Under the pieces are notes generated by a model. The model was not told where the DNA came from, did no database searches, and worked only from the letters and a program-made list of their open reading frames with translations. This document shows, piece by piece, positions 22,500 to 31,452 of a stretch of 64,000 bases of DNA. The position numbers were made by a program, and so were the translations under genes. The stretch comes from CAZDFU01 sp964504985 (GTDB lineage Bacteria; Patescibacteriota; Microgenomatia; Daviesbacterales; UBA10151). Location of the stretch: NCBI GenBank assembly GCA_964504985.1, contig CAZDFU010000002.1, positions 1 through 64,000 of the forward strand. The letters run 5' to 3'. How positions within the stretch are numbered: position 1 is the stretch's first letter; each line of letters starts with the position of its first letter.

Positions 22500-23606
22500 T
22501 TAAATTAAGCTAGCGAAAGCACCTCTTAATTTATACCATACTCTTGTACTTAAACTTCCAACCGCTGTTCTCGGGTTAAACCTTATATCTTCCTTCGTCA
22601 ATTTTCTATCCATTAGCTGCCGGATGCATTCTTTAACATCTTTACCTCGAAGTAAATTGAATAATTCACTAACTATCGGTGCATCAATTCTTCGTTCTCT
22701 TGCAAAAGCATATGCTCCTGGTATAGTAGAGAAAGCTTCTATCTCTTTGTCTCTAGATATCTGTTCTATTGTTTTACCTTTAGCAAATTCTTCGCCAGCC
22801 CTTCTATTTCTGGTTCCTTCTTGTATGCAAGATAAATATAAGTCTCCAGTGCCAGCAAGCCCTCTAACAGTTTCCTCGCTTGCTGCTCCCATGGCTATTA
22901 CTAACCTGGACATTTCTGCCAATGCCCTAGTATAAAATAATGCCTCGCTGTTTCCAGCTACACCTAATCCTCTAGCAACTCCAATTCCAAAAGCATAGAC
23001 ATTTTTTAATGCTCCACATGCTTCCACCCCAACAGGATCATCTGATGCATAAATCCTCAGAAAAGAAGCACTAAATGACCGTTGCAGTTGTTCAATAAGA
23101 AAAGGGTTATAGGCAGCAATTACAGTCCCTGTTACCTTTCTTTTAACAAGCTCTTCCGCTTTATTTGGACCTGACCAAATAGCTATTCTATCTACCAAAT
23201 CAGGGCTTGGATACCTTTTTAATATAAAAGTGGAAATTGTTGAGTTAACTTCTTTAATTAACCCTTTTGTCCCTATAACAAGGTTACTGTTACTGCTTAA
23301 AAGAGGCCTTTCTCCACCAAGCATCTGTTCTAGGACTAGATGAACTACCCTTGATGGAACAGCTACAATAACTATATCTTTACCTGCTACTGCCTCTTCT
23401 AAATTATCAGTCGCTCTAATATCTTTTGATAATTTTATACCACCCAACCTTTTACTTACTCTGGTTCTCTGAAATTCTCTTAAGGCATCAGGATCAGGAA
23501 AGAAAGCTGTTGTGTCATGGCCTAAGCCTGCTGATATATCAGCAACAGCACTACCTAAAGCTCCAGCACTCACCACACCTACACTTATTAAATGTTCTTT
23601 GAACAT
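22500..23606 (-). CDS. gpsA: NAD(P)-dependent glycerol-3-phosphate dehydrogenase
   Basis: Makes sn-glycerol 3-phosphate from dihydroxyacetone phosphate for lipid heads. The Rossmann start is GVVSAGALGSAVA, in which the first Gly of the usual GAGSWGTALA is Ser. The catalytic Lys is in VEACGALKNVYAFGIGVARG, and GLAGTGDLYLSC and TRNRRAGEEFAKG follow. Length 368 is slightly above normal. It lies four bases after fusA and ends just before the tuf promoters, an unusual place for a lipid gene. Confidence 0.92.
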   Translation of the reverse strand: MFKEHLISVGVVSAGALGSAVADISAGLGHDTTAFFPDPDALREFQRTRVSKRLGGIKLSKDIRATDNLEEAVAGKDIVIVAVPSRVVHLVLEQMLGGERPLLSSNSNLVIGTKGLIKEVNSTISTFILKRYPSPDLVDRIAIWSGPNKAEELVKRKVTGTVIAAYNPFLIEQLQRSFSASFLRIYASDDPVGVEACGALKNVYAFGIGVARGLGVAGNSEALFYTRALAEMSRLVIAMGAASEETVRGLAGTGDLYLSCIQEGTRNRRAGEEFAKGKTIEQISRDKEIEAFSTIPGAYAFARERRIDAPIVSELFNLLRGKDVKECIRQLMDRKLTKEDIRFNPRTAVGSLSTRVWYKLRGAFASLI

Positions 23607-23610
23607 GAAA

Positions 23611-25755
23611 TTAATGTTCTACTCTGCCTGTGAAGCCTGAGGATTCAATGATCTTTTGGGTGATGTTAGAAGGCACTGTTTCATAATGATCTGCCTCCAT
23701 ATAGTATGTTGCCCTGCCTTGAGACATACTTCTTATGGCTGTAGCATAACCATGCATTTCTGCCAAAGGTACTAATGCGACTACTACTCTGGCAGTTCCT
23801 CTTGTTTCAGATGATAAAATTTGAGCTCTTTTTGCAGACAAGTCACCAATAATTTCTCCTAAAAATTCATCAGGAGTGGTTACTTCTACCTTCATAATAG
23901 GCTCAAGTAAGATCAAGTCAGCTTTTTTGGCTGCCTCAGAGAGCCCTAATGAGGCAGCAATCTTAAATGCCACCTCTGATGAGTCAACATCATGAAAAGA
24001 CCCATCATAAACCACCACTTTAATATCAGTCACAGGGTATCCTGCTAAAATACCTGTATCCTCTTTTTCGGTTACTCCTTTTTCAATAGGAGGAATAAAC
24101 TCCCTTGGGATAGCTCCGCCCACAATTTCTGAGGCAAATTCCCTGCCGCTGCCTCTTGGGAGTGGTTCAATTCTTAGCAGACAATGACCATATTGGCCAC
24201 GGCCTCCTGTTTGGCGGATATATTTACCCTCACCCTCAGCTATTTTTGTAATGGTTTCTTTATAGGCAACCTGGGGCTGACCAACATTGGCTTCAACTTT
24301 AAATTCTCTTTTCATTCTGTCAACCAGAACCTCCAACTGAAGCTCTCCCATGCCAGCAATTATTGTTTGTCCTGTTTCAGCATCAGATTTTACTCTAAAA
24401 GTGGGGTCTTCCTCAGATAAACGGTTTAAAGCATAGCCTAATTTTTCCTGATCACTCTTTGTTTTTGGTTCTATTGCCAAAGAAATAACCGGTTCGGGGA
24501 ATGAAATATTTTCCAAAATTATAGGAGCAGTCTCATCGCAAAGAGTATCTCCAGTTATAGTATCTTTAAGTCCCACTGCTGCTACAATTTCTCCTGCATA
24601 TGCTTCCTCGATTTCTTCCCTATCGTTAGCGTGCATCAATAGAAGCCTTCCTACTCTTTCTTTTATTTGTTTTGTAGCATTATAAACATATGAACCGCTT
24701 TTCAAAGTTCCTGAATAAACTCTGATATAGGTTAATTTACCAACATGAGGATCAACCTGAATTTTAAAAGCTAGAGCTGATAAAGGCTGGGTGGAATCTG
24801 CTTTCCTTATCTCTTGTTCCTCAGTTCCTGGTTTAAACCCATAAACTTCAGAAATATCTTGCGGGGAGGGTAAATACTCCACCACACAATCAAGCATTAA
24901 CTGAACCCCTTTATTCCTTAAAGAAGACCCTGCTAAAACAGGTACAATTTTATTGTCTATAACTGCTTTCCTTAAAGCCTTTTTAAGCTCTTCTACTGAG
25001 ATTTCTTCACCACCAAGATATTTTTCCATTAAGACATCGTCTGTTCCAGAAATTTCTTCCACCAGTTTTTCCCTGTGTTCTTCTACCTGGGAAACCATAT
25101 CCGCAGGGATTTCTACCTCATTAAATTTTGCTCCTGTTTGATCACCCTCCCAAATAAAAGCTTTTTTTGTTAAAAGATCAACAACACCTTTAAAATCATT
25201 TTCTTTACCAATAGGCAGGTTATAGGGCAGTGCATTTGCTCCCAATCTATCCCTGGCAGACTGAATCGTGCCTAGAAAATCTGCTCCCACCACATCCATT
25301 TTGTTGGAAAAAGCAATGAGCGGAACTTTGTATTTATTAGCCTGTCTCCAAACTGTTTCTGTCTGTGATTGAACACCAGATGATGAATCCAAAACAATAA
25401 CTCCACCATCCAAAACCCTCAAGGACCTTTCAACTTCTGCTGTAAAATCAACATGGCCCGGGGTATCAATTAAATTAATTCTTACTTCAGCATCCTTAAA
25501 TAGAGCTTCATCCCTTTTGGCTACCCAAAAAGTGGTGATAGCAGCAGAAACAATAGTAATTCCTCTTTCTTTTTCCTGCTCCATCCAGTCAGTGGTAGTA
25601 GTGCCTTCATCAATATCTCCAATTTTATAGGTTCTGCCAGTATAAAATAGGATTCTCTCTGTAGTGGTAGTTTTACCTGCATCAATATGGGCAATAATAC
25701 CAATGTTTCTGATCCTATCTAATGGGAAATCTCTTTTTGTTTTTTGAACAGCCAT
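23611..25755 (-). CDS. fusA: Elongation factor G
   Basis: Ribosomal translocase GTPase. G1 AHIDAGKTTTTERIL, G2 RGITI, G3 DTPGHVDFTAEVERSLRVLD and G4 NKMD are all present, followed by domains II-V with TGGRGQYGHC and the C-terminal MHGYATAIRSMSQGRA. Length 714 is full. Its leader holds a family-F repeat and there is no good ribosome-binding site. It follows the GreA-like gene and precedes gpsA and tuf. Confidence 0.97.
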   Translation of the reverse strand: MAVQKTKRDFPLDRIRNIGIIAHIDAGKTTTTERILFYTGRTYKIGDIDEGTTTTDWMEQEKERGITIVSAAITTFWVAKRDEALFKDAEVRINLIDTPGHVDFTAEVERSLRVLDGGVIVLDSSSGVQSQTETVWRQANKYKVPLIAFSNKMDVVGADFLGTIQSARDRLGANALPYNLPIGKENDFKGVVDLLTKKAFIWEGDQTGAKFNEVEIPADMVSQVEEHREKLVEEISGTDDVLMEKYLGGEEISVEELKKALRKAVIDNKIVPVLAGSSLRNKGVQLMLDCVVEYLPSPQDISEVYGFKPGTEEQEIRKADSTQPLSALAFKIQVDPHVGKLTYIRVYSGTLKSGSYVYNATKQIKERVGRLLLMHANDREEIEEAYAGEIVAAVGLKDTITGDTLCDETAPIILENISFPEPVISLAIEPKTKSDQEKLGYALNRLSEEDPTFRVKSDAETGQTIIAGMGELQLEVLVDRMKREFKVEANVGQPQVAYKETITKIAEGEGKYIRQTGGRGQYGHCLLRIEPLPRGSGREFASEIVGGAIPREFIPPIEKGVTEKEDTGILAGYPVTDIKVVVYDGSFHDVDSSEVAFKIAASLGLSEAAKKADLILLEPIMKVEVTTPDEFLGEIIGDLSAKRAQILSSETRGTARVVVALVPLAEMHGYATAIRSMSQGRATYYMEADHYETVPSNITQKIIESSGFTGRVEH

Positions 25756-25760
25756 AACTG

Positions 25761-25802
25761 GGGTTAAGCGTCAAGGGGAAAGTTTTTCACTCTTTACCCT
25801 TT
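25761..25802. repeat. Short repeat, family F, in the fusA leader
   Basis: AAGCGTCAAGGGGAAAGTTT then TTCACTCTTTACCC matches, with few changes, the element between infA and rpmJ (7645-7695). In the RNA sense GGGUAAAG and CUUUCCCC can pair. Confidence 0.5.
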
Positions 25803-25814
25803 GCGGTTTCTGCT

Positions 25815-26036
25815 TTAGCCTTCCTCCAATTCTTTAATAATCTTTTTTACTTGATCAATCTGTACCCTGAAAGTTTCTGAATCCTCAATAGCCATAGTAT
25901 AGGCTGCGTTTTCAGACAGGTCACCTTCTTGGGCTGCAGCACCTTTTTTGTGTTGAGTTTCTACAAGCTGATCCTCAAGTTTTTTGAGGTTCTCTTTCCA
26001 CATCTTAAGTTTTTCTTGCTTTAATTTATCATCCAT
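25815..26036 (-). CDS. GreA/GreB N-terminal coiled-coil domain as a stand-alone protein
   Basis: A 73-residue, almost wholly helical protein that matches only the first domain of the Gre transcript-cleavage factors. EGDLSENAAYTMAIEDSETF aligns with the EGDLSENAEYHAAKE signature, and the tip residues Asp39 and Glu42 that hold the catalytic Mg in GreA are both kept. The C-terminal FKBP-like domain that binds RNA polymerase is absent, and no downstream frame restores it. The -10 box TAAAAT ends six bases before the ATG. It could be a minimal RNAP secondary-channel factor or a regulator; the call is by motif only. Confidence 0.75.
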   Translation of the reverse strand: MDDKLKQEKLKMWKENLKKLEDQLVETQHKKGAAAQEGDLSENAAYTMAIEDSETFRVQIDQVKKIIKELEEG

Positions 26037-26042
26037 AATTTT

Positions 26043-26048
26043 ATTTTA
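26043..26048 (-). promoter_or_regulatory. -10 box of the GreA-like gene, leaderless
   Basis: TAAAAT ends six bases before the ATG and follows an intrinsic terminator by 17 bases, so a new transcript has to start here. No good -35 box is seen. Confidence 0.45.
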
Positions 26049-26065
26049 GATTGTTACTTACTAAC

Positions 26066-26092
26066 AAAAAACCTCCCTCAAACTGGGAGGCA
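26066..26092 (-). terminator. Intrinsic terminator after the 72-residue ORF
   Basis: GCCUCCC and GGGAGG(U) pair around AGUUUGA and are followed by six U. It separates the small ORF unit from the GreA-like/fusA unit. Confidence 0.85.
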
Positions 26093-26142
26093 ACAAGTAA
26101 ATACTAATGAATTTGATCCTAAAAGTCAACAACAGATCAGTC

Positions 26143-26361
26143 TTAGGCAGCTGGAGGAAGGGGATCAGAATCTGGTGGGTTTGAATTACGATTTATATTA
26201 ATAGGCGGTCTAAGTCTAGTTAAAACCTCCTGTGTTGAGCGAGGCATACGTGCAAGTGCTTCAATTGCTTCAGGCTTTCTTGTGATATCTAACACTCTGA
26301 ATGTTCCAATAGAGATTATTTTTCTTCCTTCCCCACATCCATTTGATTCAACTGAACGCAT
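26143..26361 (-). CDS. Hypothetical 72-residue protein
   Basis: No family recognised. Residues 10-30 look like beta strands (KIISIGTFRVLDI), 30-50 like a helix (EAIEALARMPRSTQEVLTRL), and the end is Pro/Asn-rich. It is a real transcription unit by context: TTGAAA-16-TAAGAT ends six bases before the ATG and a strong terminator follows the stop. No signal peptide or membrane segment. Confidence 0.5.
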   Translation of the reverse strand: MRSVESNGCGEGRKIISIGTFRVLDITRKPEAIEALARMPRSTQEVLTRLRPPININRNSNPPDSDPLPPAA

Positions 26362-26367
26362 AAGTTT

Positions 26368-26395
26368 ATCTTAACAGATAACTTTTTCTTTTCAA
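26368..26395 (-). promoter_or_regulatory. Leaderless promoter of the 72-residue ORF
   Basis: TTGAAA and TAAGAT are 16 bases apart; the -10 box ends six bases before the ATG. The -35 box overlaps the stop codon of the decayed reading frame upstream. Confidence 0.45.
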
Positions 26396-26616
26396 GATAG
26401 AATCTTTTTATAAAAGATAGCTCGATCACCATACTGATTTAGGCCCTTTTTAATCTCTTTATAAACTTCCGCGGACTCTTGCAATTGCAAAGCAATTGGG
26501 TGTATTGTCCGGGGTTTTCTGCTAGTGATAATAATCCAATCCATATTGAGTAGCTCTGTTTGAATAGCTCTGTGGCCAATGATTAATACATTAATATCAC
26601 GATCGTAGTATTTTTG
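26392..26616 (-). pseudogene. Decayed coding remnant without start codon
   Basis: A 74-codon open stretch reads QKYYDRDINVLIIGHRAI ... DWIIITSRKPRTIHPIALQL ... FYKKILS, protein-like in composition. It follows an in-frame TGA directly and has no usable start; the only Met is internal. Upstream in the same frame NFLDEL precedes the TGA and a TAA closes it further up. It may be the C-terminus of a lost enzyme, but no family could be assigned. With the next item it fills the gap between rpsG and the small ORF. Confidence 0.35.
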
Positions 26617-26623
26617 TCACAAC

Positions 26624-26740
26624 TCATCCAAAAAATTTTTCCTCCTTTTTGCGTTGCTGGTATTTTATTTCTTTCTTAGATCTTTTAAGTAAATCGGACC
26701 AACATTTTTTACTGCAATAAAACCCGGATCCTTTCCACAT
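26624..26740 (-). CDS. Possible 38-residue ORF or second gene remnant after rpsG
   Basis: Reads MWKGSGFYCSKKCWSDLLKR then a Lys/Glu-rich end. The frame stays open upstream into the end of rpsG (to 26821), so it may be a remnant and not a gene. CSKKC hints at a metal site but is too little to call. Directly after its stop begins the decayed frame above. Confidence 0.2.
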   Translation of the reverse strand: MWKGSGFYCSKKCWSDLLKRSKKEIKYQQRKKEEKFFG

Positions 26741-26780
26741 CTCAATTATTGACGGATGAAAACCGGATATTAATATTGAC

Positions 26781-27257
26781 TCACCAGCGGAAATGACTAA
26801 ATGCGCGGTTGGCAGCTGCAACCTTTTGAGTATCCTCTTTTTTCTTAATGGCTAAACCAGTACTATTGGCAGCATCCTGCAGTTCTGCTGCTAATTTAGC
26901 TGCAAATGAATGAAACTGTTTATTTGATTTGGACTTTGCTCCAGCTATTATCCACCTGATTGCCAAAGCTTCTTTCCTGTCTCCCCTTACCTCAATTGGT
27001 ACCTGGTATGATGCCCCACCCACTCTTCTGGGCTTTACTTCCATTTTTGGGGAAACATTTTGAATAGCTTTCTCAAAAATAGCCACAGGATCTTGCTTTG
27101 TCTGCTCTTTGATAGAATCCAGTGCCTGATAAACCACCTTTTGGGCAGTAGATTTTTTACCATCCGCTGTAATCTTATTTATAAAACGGGTTACCAATTT
27201 CGACCCAAAAATAGGGTCTGGTTGTAATATCCGCTTGGTGACTTTTCCACTTCTCAT
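26781..27257 (-). CDS. rpsG: 30S ribosomal protein S7
   Basis: Head-assembly initiator at the E site. DPIFGSKLVTRFINKITADG, KKSTAQKVVYQALDSI, PRRVGGASYQVPIEV and RAFSHFRW at the end are typical. Length 158 is normal. It follows rpsL by 14 bases in the str-operon order, but fusA and tuf are separated from it by about 1 kb of decayed and small-gene DNA. Confidence 0.96.
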   Translation of the reverse strand: MRSGKVTKRILQPDPIFGSKLVTRFINKITADGKKSTAQKVVYQALDSIKEQTKQDPVAIFEKAIQNVSPKMEVKPRRVGGASYQVPIEVRGDRKEALAIRWIIAGAKSKSNKQFHSFAAKLAAELQDAANSTGLAIKKKEDTQKVAAANRAFSHFRW

Positions 27258-27271
27258 AACTCAATACTCTT

Positions 27272-27730
27272 TCACGCTGGAGCAGGCTGAGCAACTGCAG
27301 CTCTTGGAGCAACTGCGCCTCTCCCGCCTTTCTTGGTGCCGTATTTAGACCTGCCCTTTTTTCTATTAACAACTCCTGCCAAATCAAGCTTACCTCTTAC
27401 TAAATGATATTTAACACCTGGAAGATCTTTAACCCTTCCTCCCCTGACTAAAACTATTCCATGTTCTGCTAACGCGTGACCCTCACCCTGGATGTAAGCT
27501 GTCACCTCTGTCCTGTTGGATAATCTGACCCTAGCTACTTTTCTTAAGGCAGAATTTGGCTTTTTAGGAGTCATTGTTTTCACCAAAGTCACTACACCCC
27601 TTTTTTGAGGGCTAAAATCAGCTGTGTAACGCCTATCTTTAGCATTAAACCCACGCCTTAGAGCCGTTGCTTTAATCTTTTTTGCGACCTTTTTCCGGCC
27701 TTTTCTCACTAATTGATTAATTGTTGGCAT
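27272..27730 (-). CDS. rpsL: 30S ribosomal protein S12
   Basis: Decoding-centre protein. MPTINQLVRKGRKKVAKK, TMTPKKPNSALRKVARVRLS and the VKYHLVRGKLDLAGV segment are diagnostic. The streptomycin-relevant Lys in TPKKPNS is the sensitive form. A 20-residue Ala/Pro-rich tail (AVAPRAAVAQPAPA) extends the end. It follows rpoC by 14 bases. Confidence 0.96.
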   Translation of the reverse strand: MPTINQLVRKGRKKVAKKIKATALRRGFNAKDRRYTADFSPQKRGVVTLVKTMTPKKPNSALRKVARVRLSNRTEVTAYIQGEGHALAEHGIVLVRGGRVKDLPGVKYHLVRGKLDLAGVVNRKKGRSKYGTKKGGRGAVAPRAAVAQPAPA

Positions 27731-27744
27731 ATGTTATCTGGTGT

Positions 27745-30700
27745 TTAATTATCAACTTTAGCCCTTTCGGAGCTAGTTGGTATTAAACGCCCTATTATAA
27801 CATTTTCCTTAAGCCCTATCAGCTTATCAAGCTTACCAGATATGGCAGCTTCAGCCAGCACGGAAGTTGTTTCCTGGAAGGATGCAGATGATAAGAAACT
27901 CTCGGTTTGCAAAGAAGCCCGGGTAATACCTAAAATTACCACCTCAGCAGTTGCAGGCTCTCCGCCCTCTACCAGAACCCTTTTATTTTCGTCTTCAAAC
28001 CGCAGCTTATCAATAATCTCACCAGGTAATAAGTTAGTATCACCTTGTGACTCAACTTTAACCTTATCAGACATCTTTCTGACAATTACCTCAAAATGTT
28101 TCTCGTTTATTGGAACACCCTGGGATTCATAAACAGAACGTACCTCATCAACTATATATCTTTGAGCTGCCCTTAAACCCTGAATCCGTAATGTTTCTTT
28201 TACGTCTATATGCCCTGTTGCCAAAACAGTCCCTGCATCTATTAATTGTCCTTCCTCAACTGACAAAGCAGAGGTTGCAGGAACAATATATTCTCTTTCC
28301 TCATGGGGTTTTTGGGTTGTCCTGACCCTTACCCTTGTTCCCAGTTCTGTCTCAATTATGGAAACTTTACCTGCAATTTCAGACATTGGGGCCACAATCT
28401 TGGGAGTTCTAGCCTCATATAATTCTTCAACTCTTGGTAAACCCTGGGTAATATCCAAACCTACAATTCCTCCGGTGTGGAAAGTACGCATGGTTAGTTG
28501 TGTCCCAGGCTCACCTATAGCCTGGGCAGCTACTACTCCAACAGGCGTCCCGATTGCTACCAGTTCTCTGGTTGTTAAATCAGCTCCATAGCAGCTCTTA
28601 CAAATCCCATATTTTGCCTCGCAAGTTAAAGGAGAACGGGCTAAAACCTTAGTTACTAAAGCTTGGAGTATCTTAAGAATAATCTCTTCTGTTAGAAGAG
28701 TTCCTGCTTTAACTATAACTTTACGGCTGCCTGGCTCATTAATATTTTCCGAAAGTATGCGCCCTAATAACTTTTCTCTGGCATTACTAAAAGCGTTTTT
28801 CGATATTTCATATTCTAAGCTGGCAGTAGTCCCGCAGTCATCCATCCTAACAATCACATCATGTGCTACATCTACCAACCTTCTGGTCAAATACCCTGCA
28901 TCTGCAGTTTTCAAGGCTTTATCAGCTACTCCTTTTCTGGCACCTCTGGCTGATGTAAAGTACTCAAAAACAGAAAGACCTTGTCTGTAATTTGATTTGG
29001 TTGGGAGTTCCACAATCTTTCCTGTTGGATCAGTTGATAAACCTCTCATAGCAGAAAGCTGCTTTGCCTGATCACGGGACCCTCTTGCACCAGCCTCCAC
29101 CATCATTCTAATAGGATTATCTGTTTCCAGATAATCCCAGGTGGCTGAGGCTAAATCTTCTGTTATTTTGATCCAAACCATTTGAGAAAGTTGTGATTTT
29201 TCCTGCGGAGTAATCAACCCCTTTGCCACGTTTCCTTCAATCTTAGCAATCTCTGCCTCTGCCTCATCCAGATATTTCTGTTTATCAGGCACAATTTTAG
29301 CATCAAAGATGGAAATAGATACTCCAGCAATAGTTGCTCCCCAAAATCCTATTGACTTGATATTATCAATAAGACCGGCGACAGCTTCCTTATCCAAAAC
29401 CTGGGTAGCTTTAAGGATGATATCACGAATAGTAATTCCTTTAATAACTGAGTTTAGAAATCTCATATGGGGAGGGAGAGCCTCATTGAATAAAATCCTT
29501 CCAACTGATGTCTCAATAACTTCCTTATCAATTCTGACTTTAACTTTCTCTCTAACAGAAACTTTTCCTATTTGGTAAGCCCTAATTGCATCTTCCCCGC
29601 TAAGAAAAAACTTGGCATCTTCCCCTTCTTTTGGATTATCAAGCATGGTAATGTAGTAACAACCCAAGGCCATTTCCCTGTTTGGAACAGTTATTGGCTG
29701 AGCATTAGCCGGGCCAAAGATATTTTCCTTTGCCATCATCAAATCCTTTGCTTCTTCCTGGGCTTTAGCTGATAAGGGCACATGAACTGCCATTTGATCC
29801 CCGTCAAAATCAGCATTAAAACCAGCACAAATACAAGGATGGATCTGAATTGCATTACCATCAACTAAAACAGGGAAAAACGCCTGGATACCTAATCTGT
29901 GCAGGGTAGGAGCACGGTTTATTAAGATTGGATGGCCGTCAATAATTTCTTCTAAAATATCCCAAACCTCTGGTGGTCTTCCCTCTAAAACATTCTTTGC
30001 GCCTTTGACATTTGAGGACAGCCCTCTTGCTATCATTTCCCTTAAAACAAAAGGCTTAAACATCTCCAAAGCCATTTCCTTGGGTAAACCTACTTGATCA
30101 AGCCTCAGTTTAGGACCCACTACAATTACAGACCTTCCTGAATAATCAACACGCTTACCGAGTAAGTTTTGTCTAAACCTGCCTTGTTTTCCCCGCAACA
30201 TATCAGAAAGGGATCTTAAGACATGTGATGTAACAGGACCTCCTCTTCTGGAGGTTCTGGAAGATGCATCAATCAAGCTATCAACTGCTTCCTGAAGCAT
30301 TCTTTTTTCGTTACGCAAAATTATTTCAGGAGCACCCAAGTTTATCAATCTATTCAAACGGTTATTTCTATTTATAACCCTTCTATATAAATCGTTTAAA
30401 TCCGAGGTGGCAAAACGGCCTCCTGGGAGTTGTACCATTGGACGAAGGTCAGGAGGTAAAACTGGTAAAACCCTCAAAACCAGCCAATCTGATGAGATAC
30501 CTGAACCGCGCATTCCCTCGACTACCCTCAATCTTTTGGTGGCCTTGATATGTTTTTGGCCTGTGGATTTTCTAACTTCTTCCCTAAGAGATGCTGATAA
30601 TTTATCTAAATCCAGTTTTTGTAATACTTCAAGAATACTTTCTGCTCCCATTCCTAAAGCGACAAAGCCGGAAACCCCATATTCTGATAGTTTGTAATAT

Positions 30701-31437
30701 TCTTCCTCAGACAATAATTTCAAAGGAGCAACACTTTTTACTAAATCAGACACAACCTTGTAAATGCTTTCCAGTTGGCCTGCTTCTACTACCTGGGCAT
30801 CTCTTAATTTTTGTTTTTCCGCTCTGCTTTTTATTTCTCTCTCTTGTGCTTCAAGCTCAAACTTTTCTTTTTCTGATCCCTTTTTTAAAGTAGTCAGGTT
30901 TTTTTTCAATTCATCTTCCAAACCTTTAATATTTTTTTCCATATTGGCACGCGATTCTTCCACTTTTTGAGCCAAGTCTTTTTCCAATTTTTCTAGTGCA
31001 GCAGTTTTTTGAGCAGGATCAATGCTAATTACCAAATATGCAGCAAAATAAACAACTGCCTCCAAATTCTTAGGAGAAATGTCTAAAATTAGGGATAACT
31101 TAGAAGGAGCCCCTTTCACAAACCAGGAGTGGGCAACAGGGGAAGCTAAGGTGATATGTCCCATCCTTTCACGCCTTACTTTAGATTGGGTTACTTCAAC
31201 ACCACATTTATCACAAATTACCCCTCTAAATCTGATCCTTTTATACTTTCCGCAATAACACTCATAATCTTTGGTTGGACCAAAGATATTCTCAGAAAAT
31301 AGACCATCTTTTTCAGCTTTCAAGGTCCGGTAATTAATGGTTTCAGGCTTTGTCACCTCACCAAAAGACCAGCTCCTGATTTGCTCAGGTGATGCAACTG
31401 TTAATCTTAAACTTTCAAAATCTAAAAGATCATTCAT
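27745..31437 (-). CDS. rpoC: RNA polymerase beta' subunit
   Basis: Catalytic subunit of RNA polymerase. The N-terminal zinc site is CYCGKYKRIRFRGVICDKCG, a coiled-coil segment spans about residues 160-215, and the active-site loop is NADFDGDQMAVHVPLS. The trigger-loop/bridge region and the second zinc site (CEAKYGICKSCYG) follow, with QLTMRTFHTGG. At 1230 residues it lacks large lineage inserts. It starts 15 bases after rpoB. Confidence 0.98.
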   Translation of the reverse strand: MNDLLDFESLRLTVASPEQIRSWSFGEVTKPETINYRTLKAEKDGLFSENIFGPTKDYECYCGKYKRIRFRGVICDKCGVEVTQSKVRRERMGHITLASPVAHSWFVKGAPSKLSLILDISPKNLEAVVYFAAYLVISIDPAQKTAALEKLEKDLAQKVEESRANMEKNIKGLEDELKKNLTTLKKGSEKEKFELEAQEREIKSRAEKQKLRDAQVVEAGQLESIYKVVSDLVKSVAPLKLLSEEEYYKLSEYGVSGFVALGMGAESILEVLQKLDLDKLSASLREEVRKSTGQKHIKATKRLRVVEGMRGSGISSDWLVLRVLPVLPPDLRPMVQLPGGRFATSDLNDLYRRVINRNNRLNRLINLGAPEIILRNEKRMLQEAVDSLIDASSRTSRRGGPVTSHVLRSLSDMLRGKQGRFRQNLLGKRVDYSGRSVIVVGPKLRLDQVGLPKEMALEMFKPFVLREMIARGLSSNVKGAKNVLEGRPPEVWDILEEIIDGHPILINRAPTLHRLGIQAFFPVLVDGNAIQIHPCICAGFNADFDGDQMAVHVPLSAKAQEEAKDLMMAKENIFGPANAQPITVPNREMALGCYYITMLDNPKEGEDAKFFLSGEDAIRAYQIGKVSVREKVKVRIDKEVIETSVGRILFNEALPPHMRFLNSVIKGITIRDIILKATQVLDKEAVAGLIDNIKSIGFWGATIAGVSISIFDAKIVPDKQKYLDEAEAEIAKIEGNVAKGLITPQEKSQLSQMVWIKITEDLASATWDYLETDNPIRMMVEAGARGSRDQAKQLSAMRGLSTDPTGKIVELPTKSNYRQGLSVFEYFTSARGARKGVADKALKTADAGYLTRRLVDVAHDVIVRMDDCGTTASLEYEISKNAFSNAREKLLGRILSENINEPGSRKVIVKAGTLLTEEIILKILQALVTKVLARSPLTCEAKYGICKSCYGADLTTRELVAIGTPVGVVAAQAIGEPGTQLTMRTFHTGGIVGLDITQGLPRVEELYEARTPKIVAPMSEIAGKVSIIETELGTRVRVRTTQKPHEEREYIVPATSALSVEEGQLIDAGTVLATGHIDVKETLRIQGLRAAQRYIVDEVRSVYESQGVPINEKHFEVIVRKMSDKVKVESQGDTNLLPGEIIDKLRFEDENKRVLVEGGEPATAEVVILGITRASLQTESFLSSASFQETTSVLAEAAISGKLDKLIGLKENVIIGRLIPTSSERAKVDN

Positions 31438-31452
31438 AATTTCACTACGGGC

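Noticed and set aside
26617..26619. TGA read as Gly (code 25) or recoded in the decayed frame
   Set aside because: Many genes here end in TGA (rpsJ, rpsG, rpsQ, rpsO, sortase) at the expected family end, so TGA is a normal stop.
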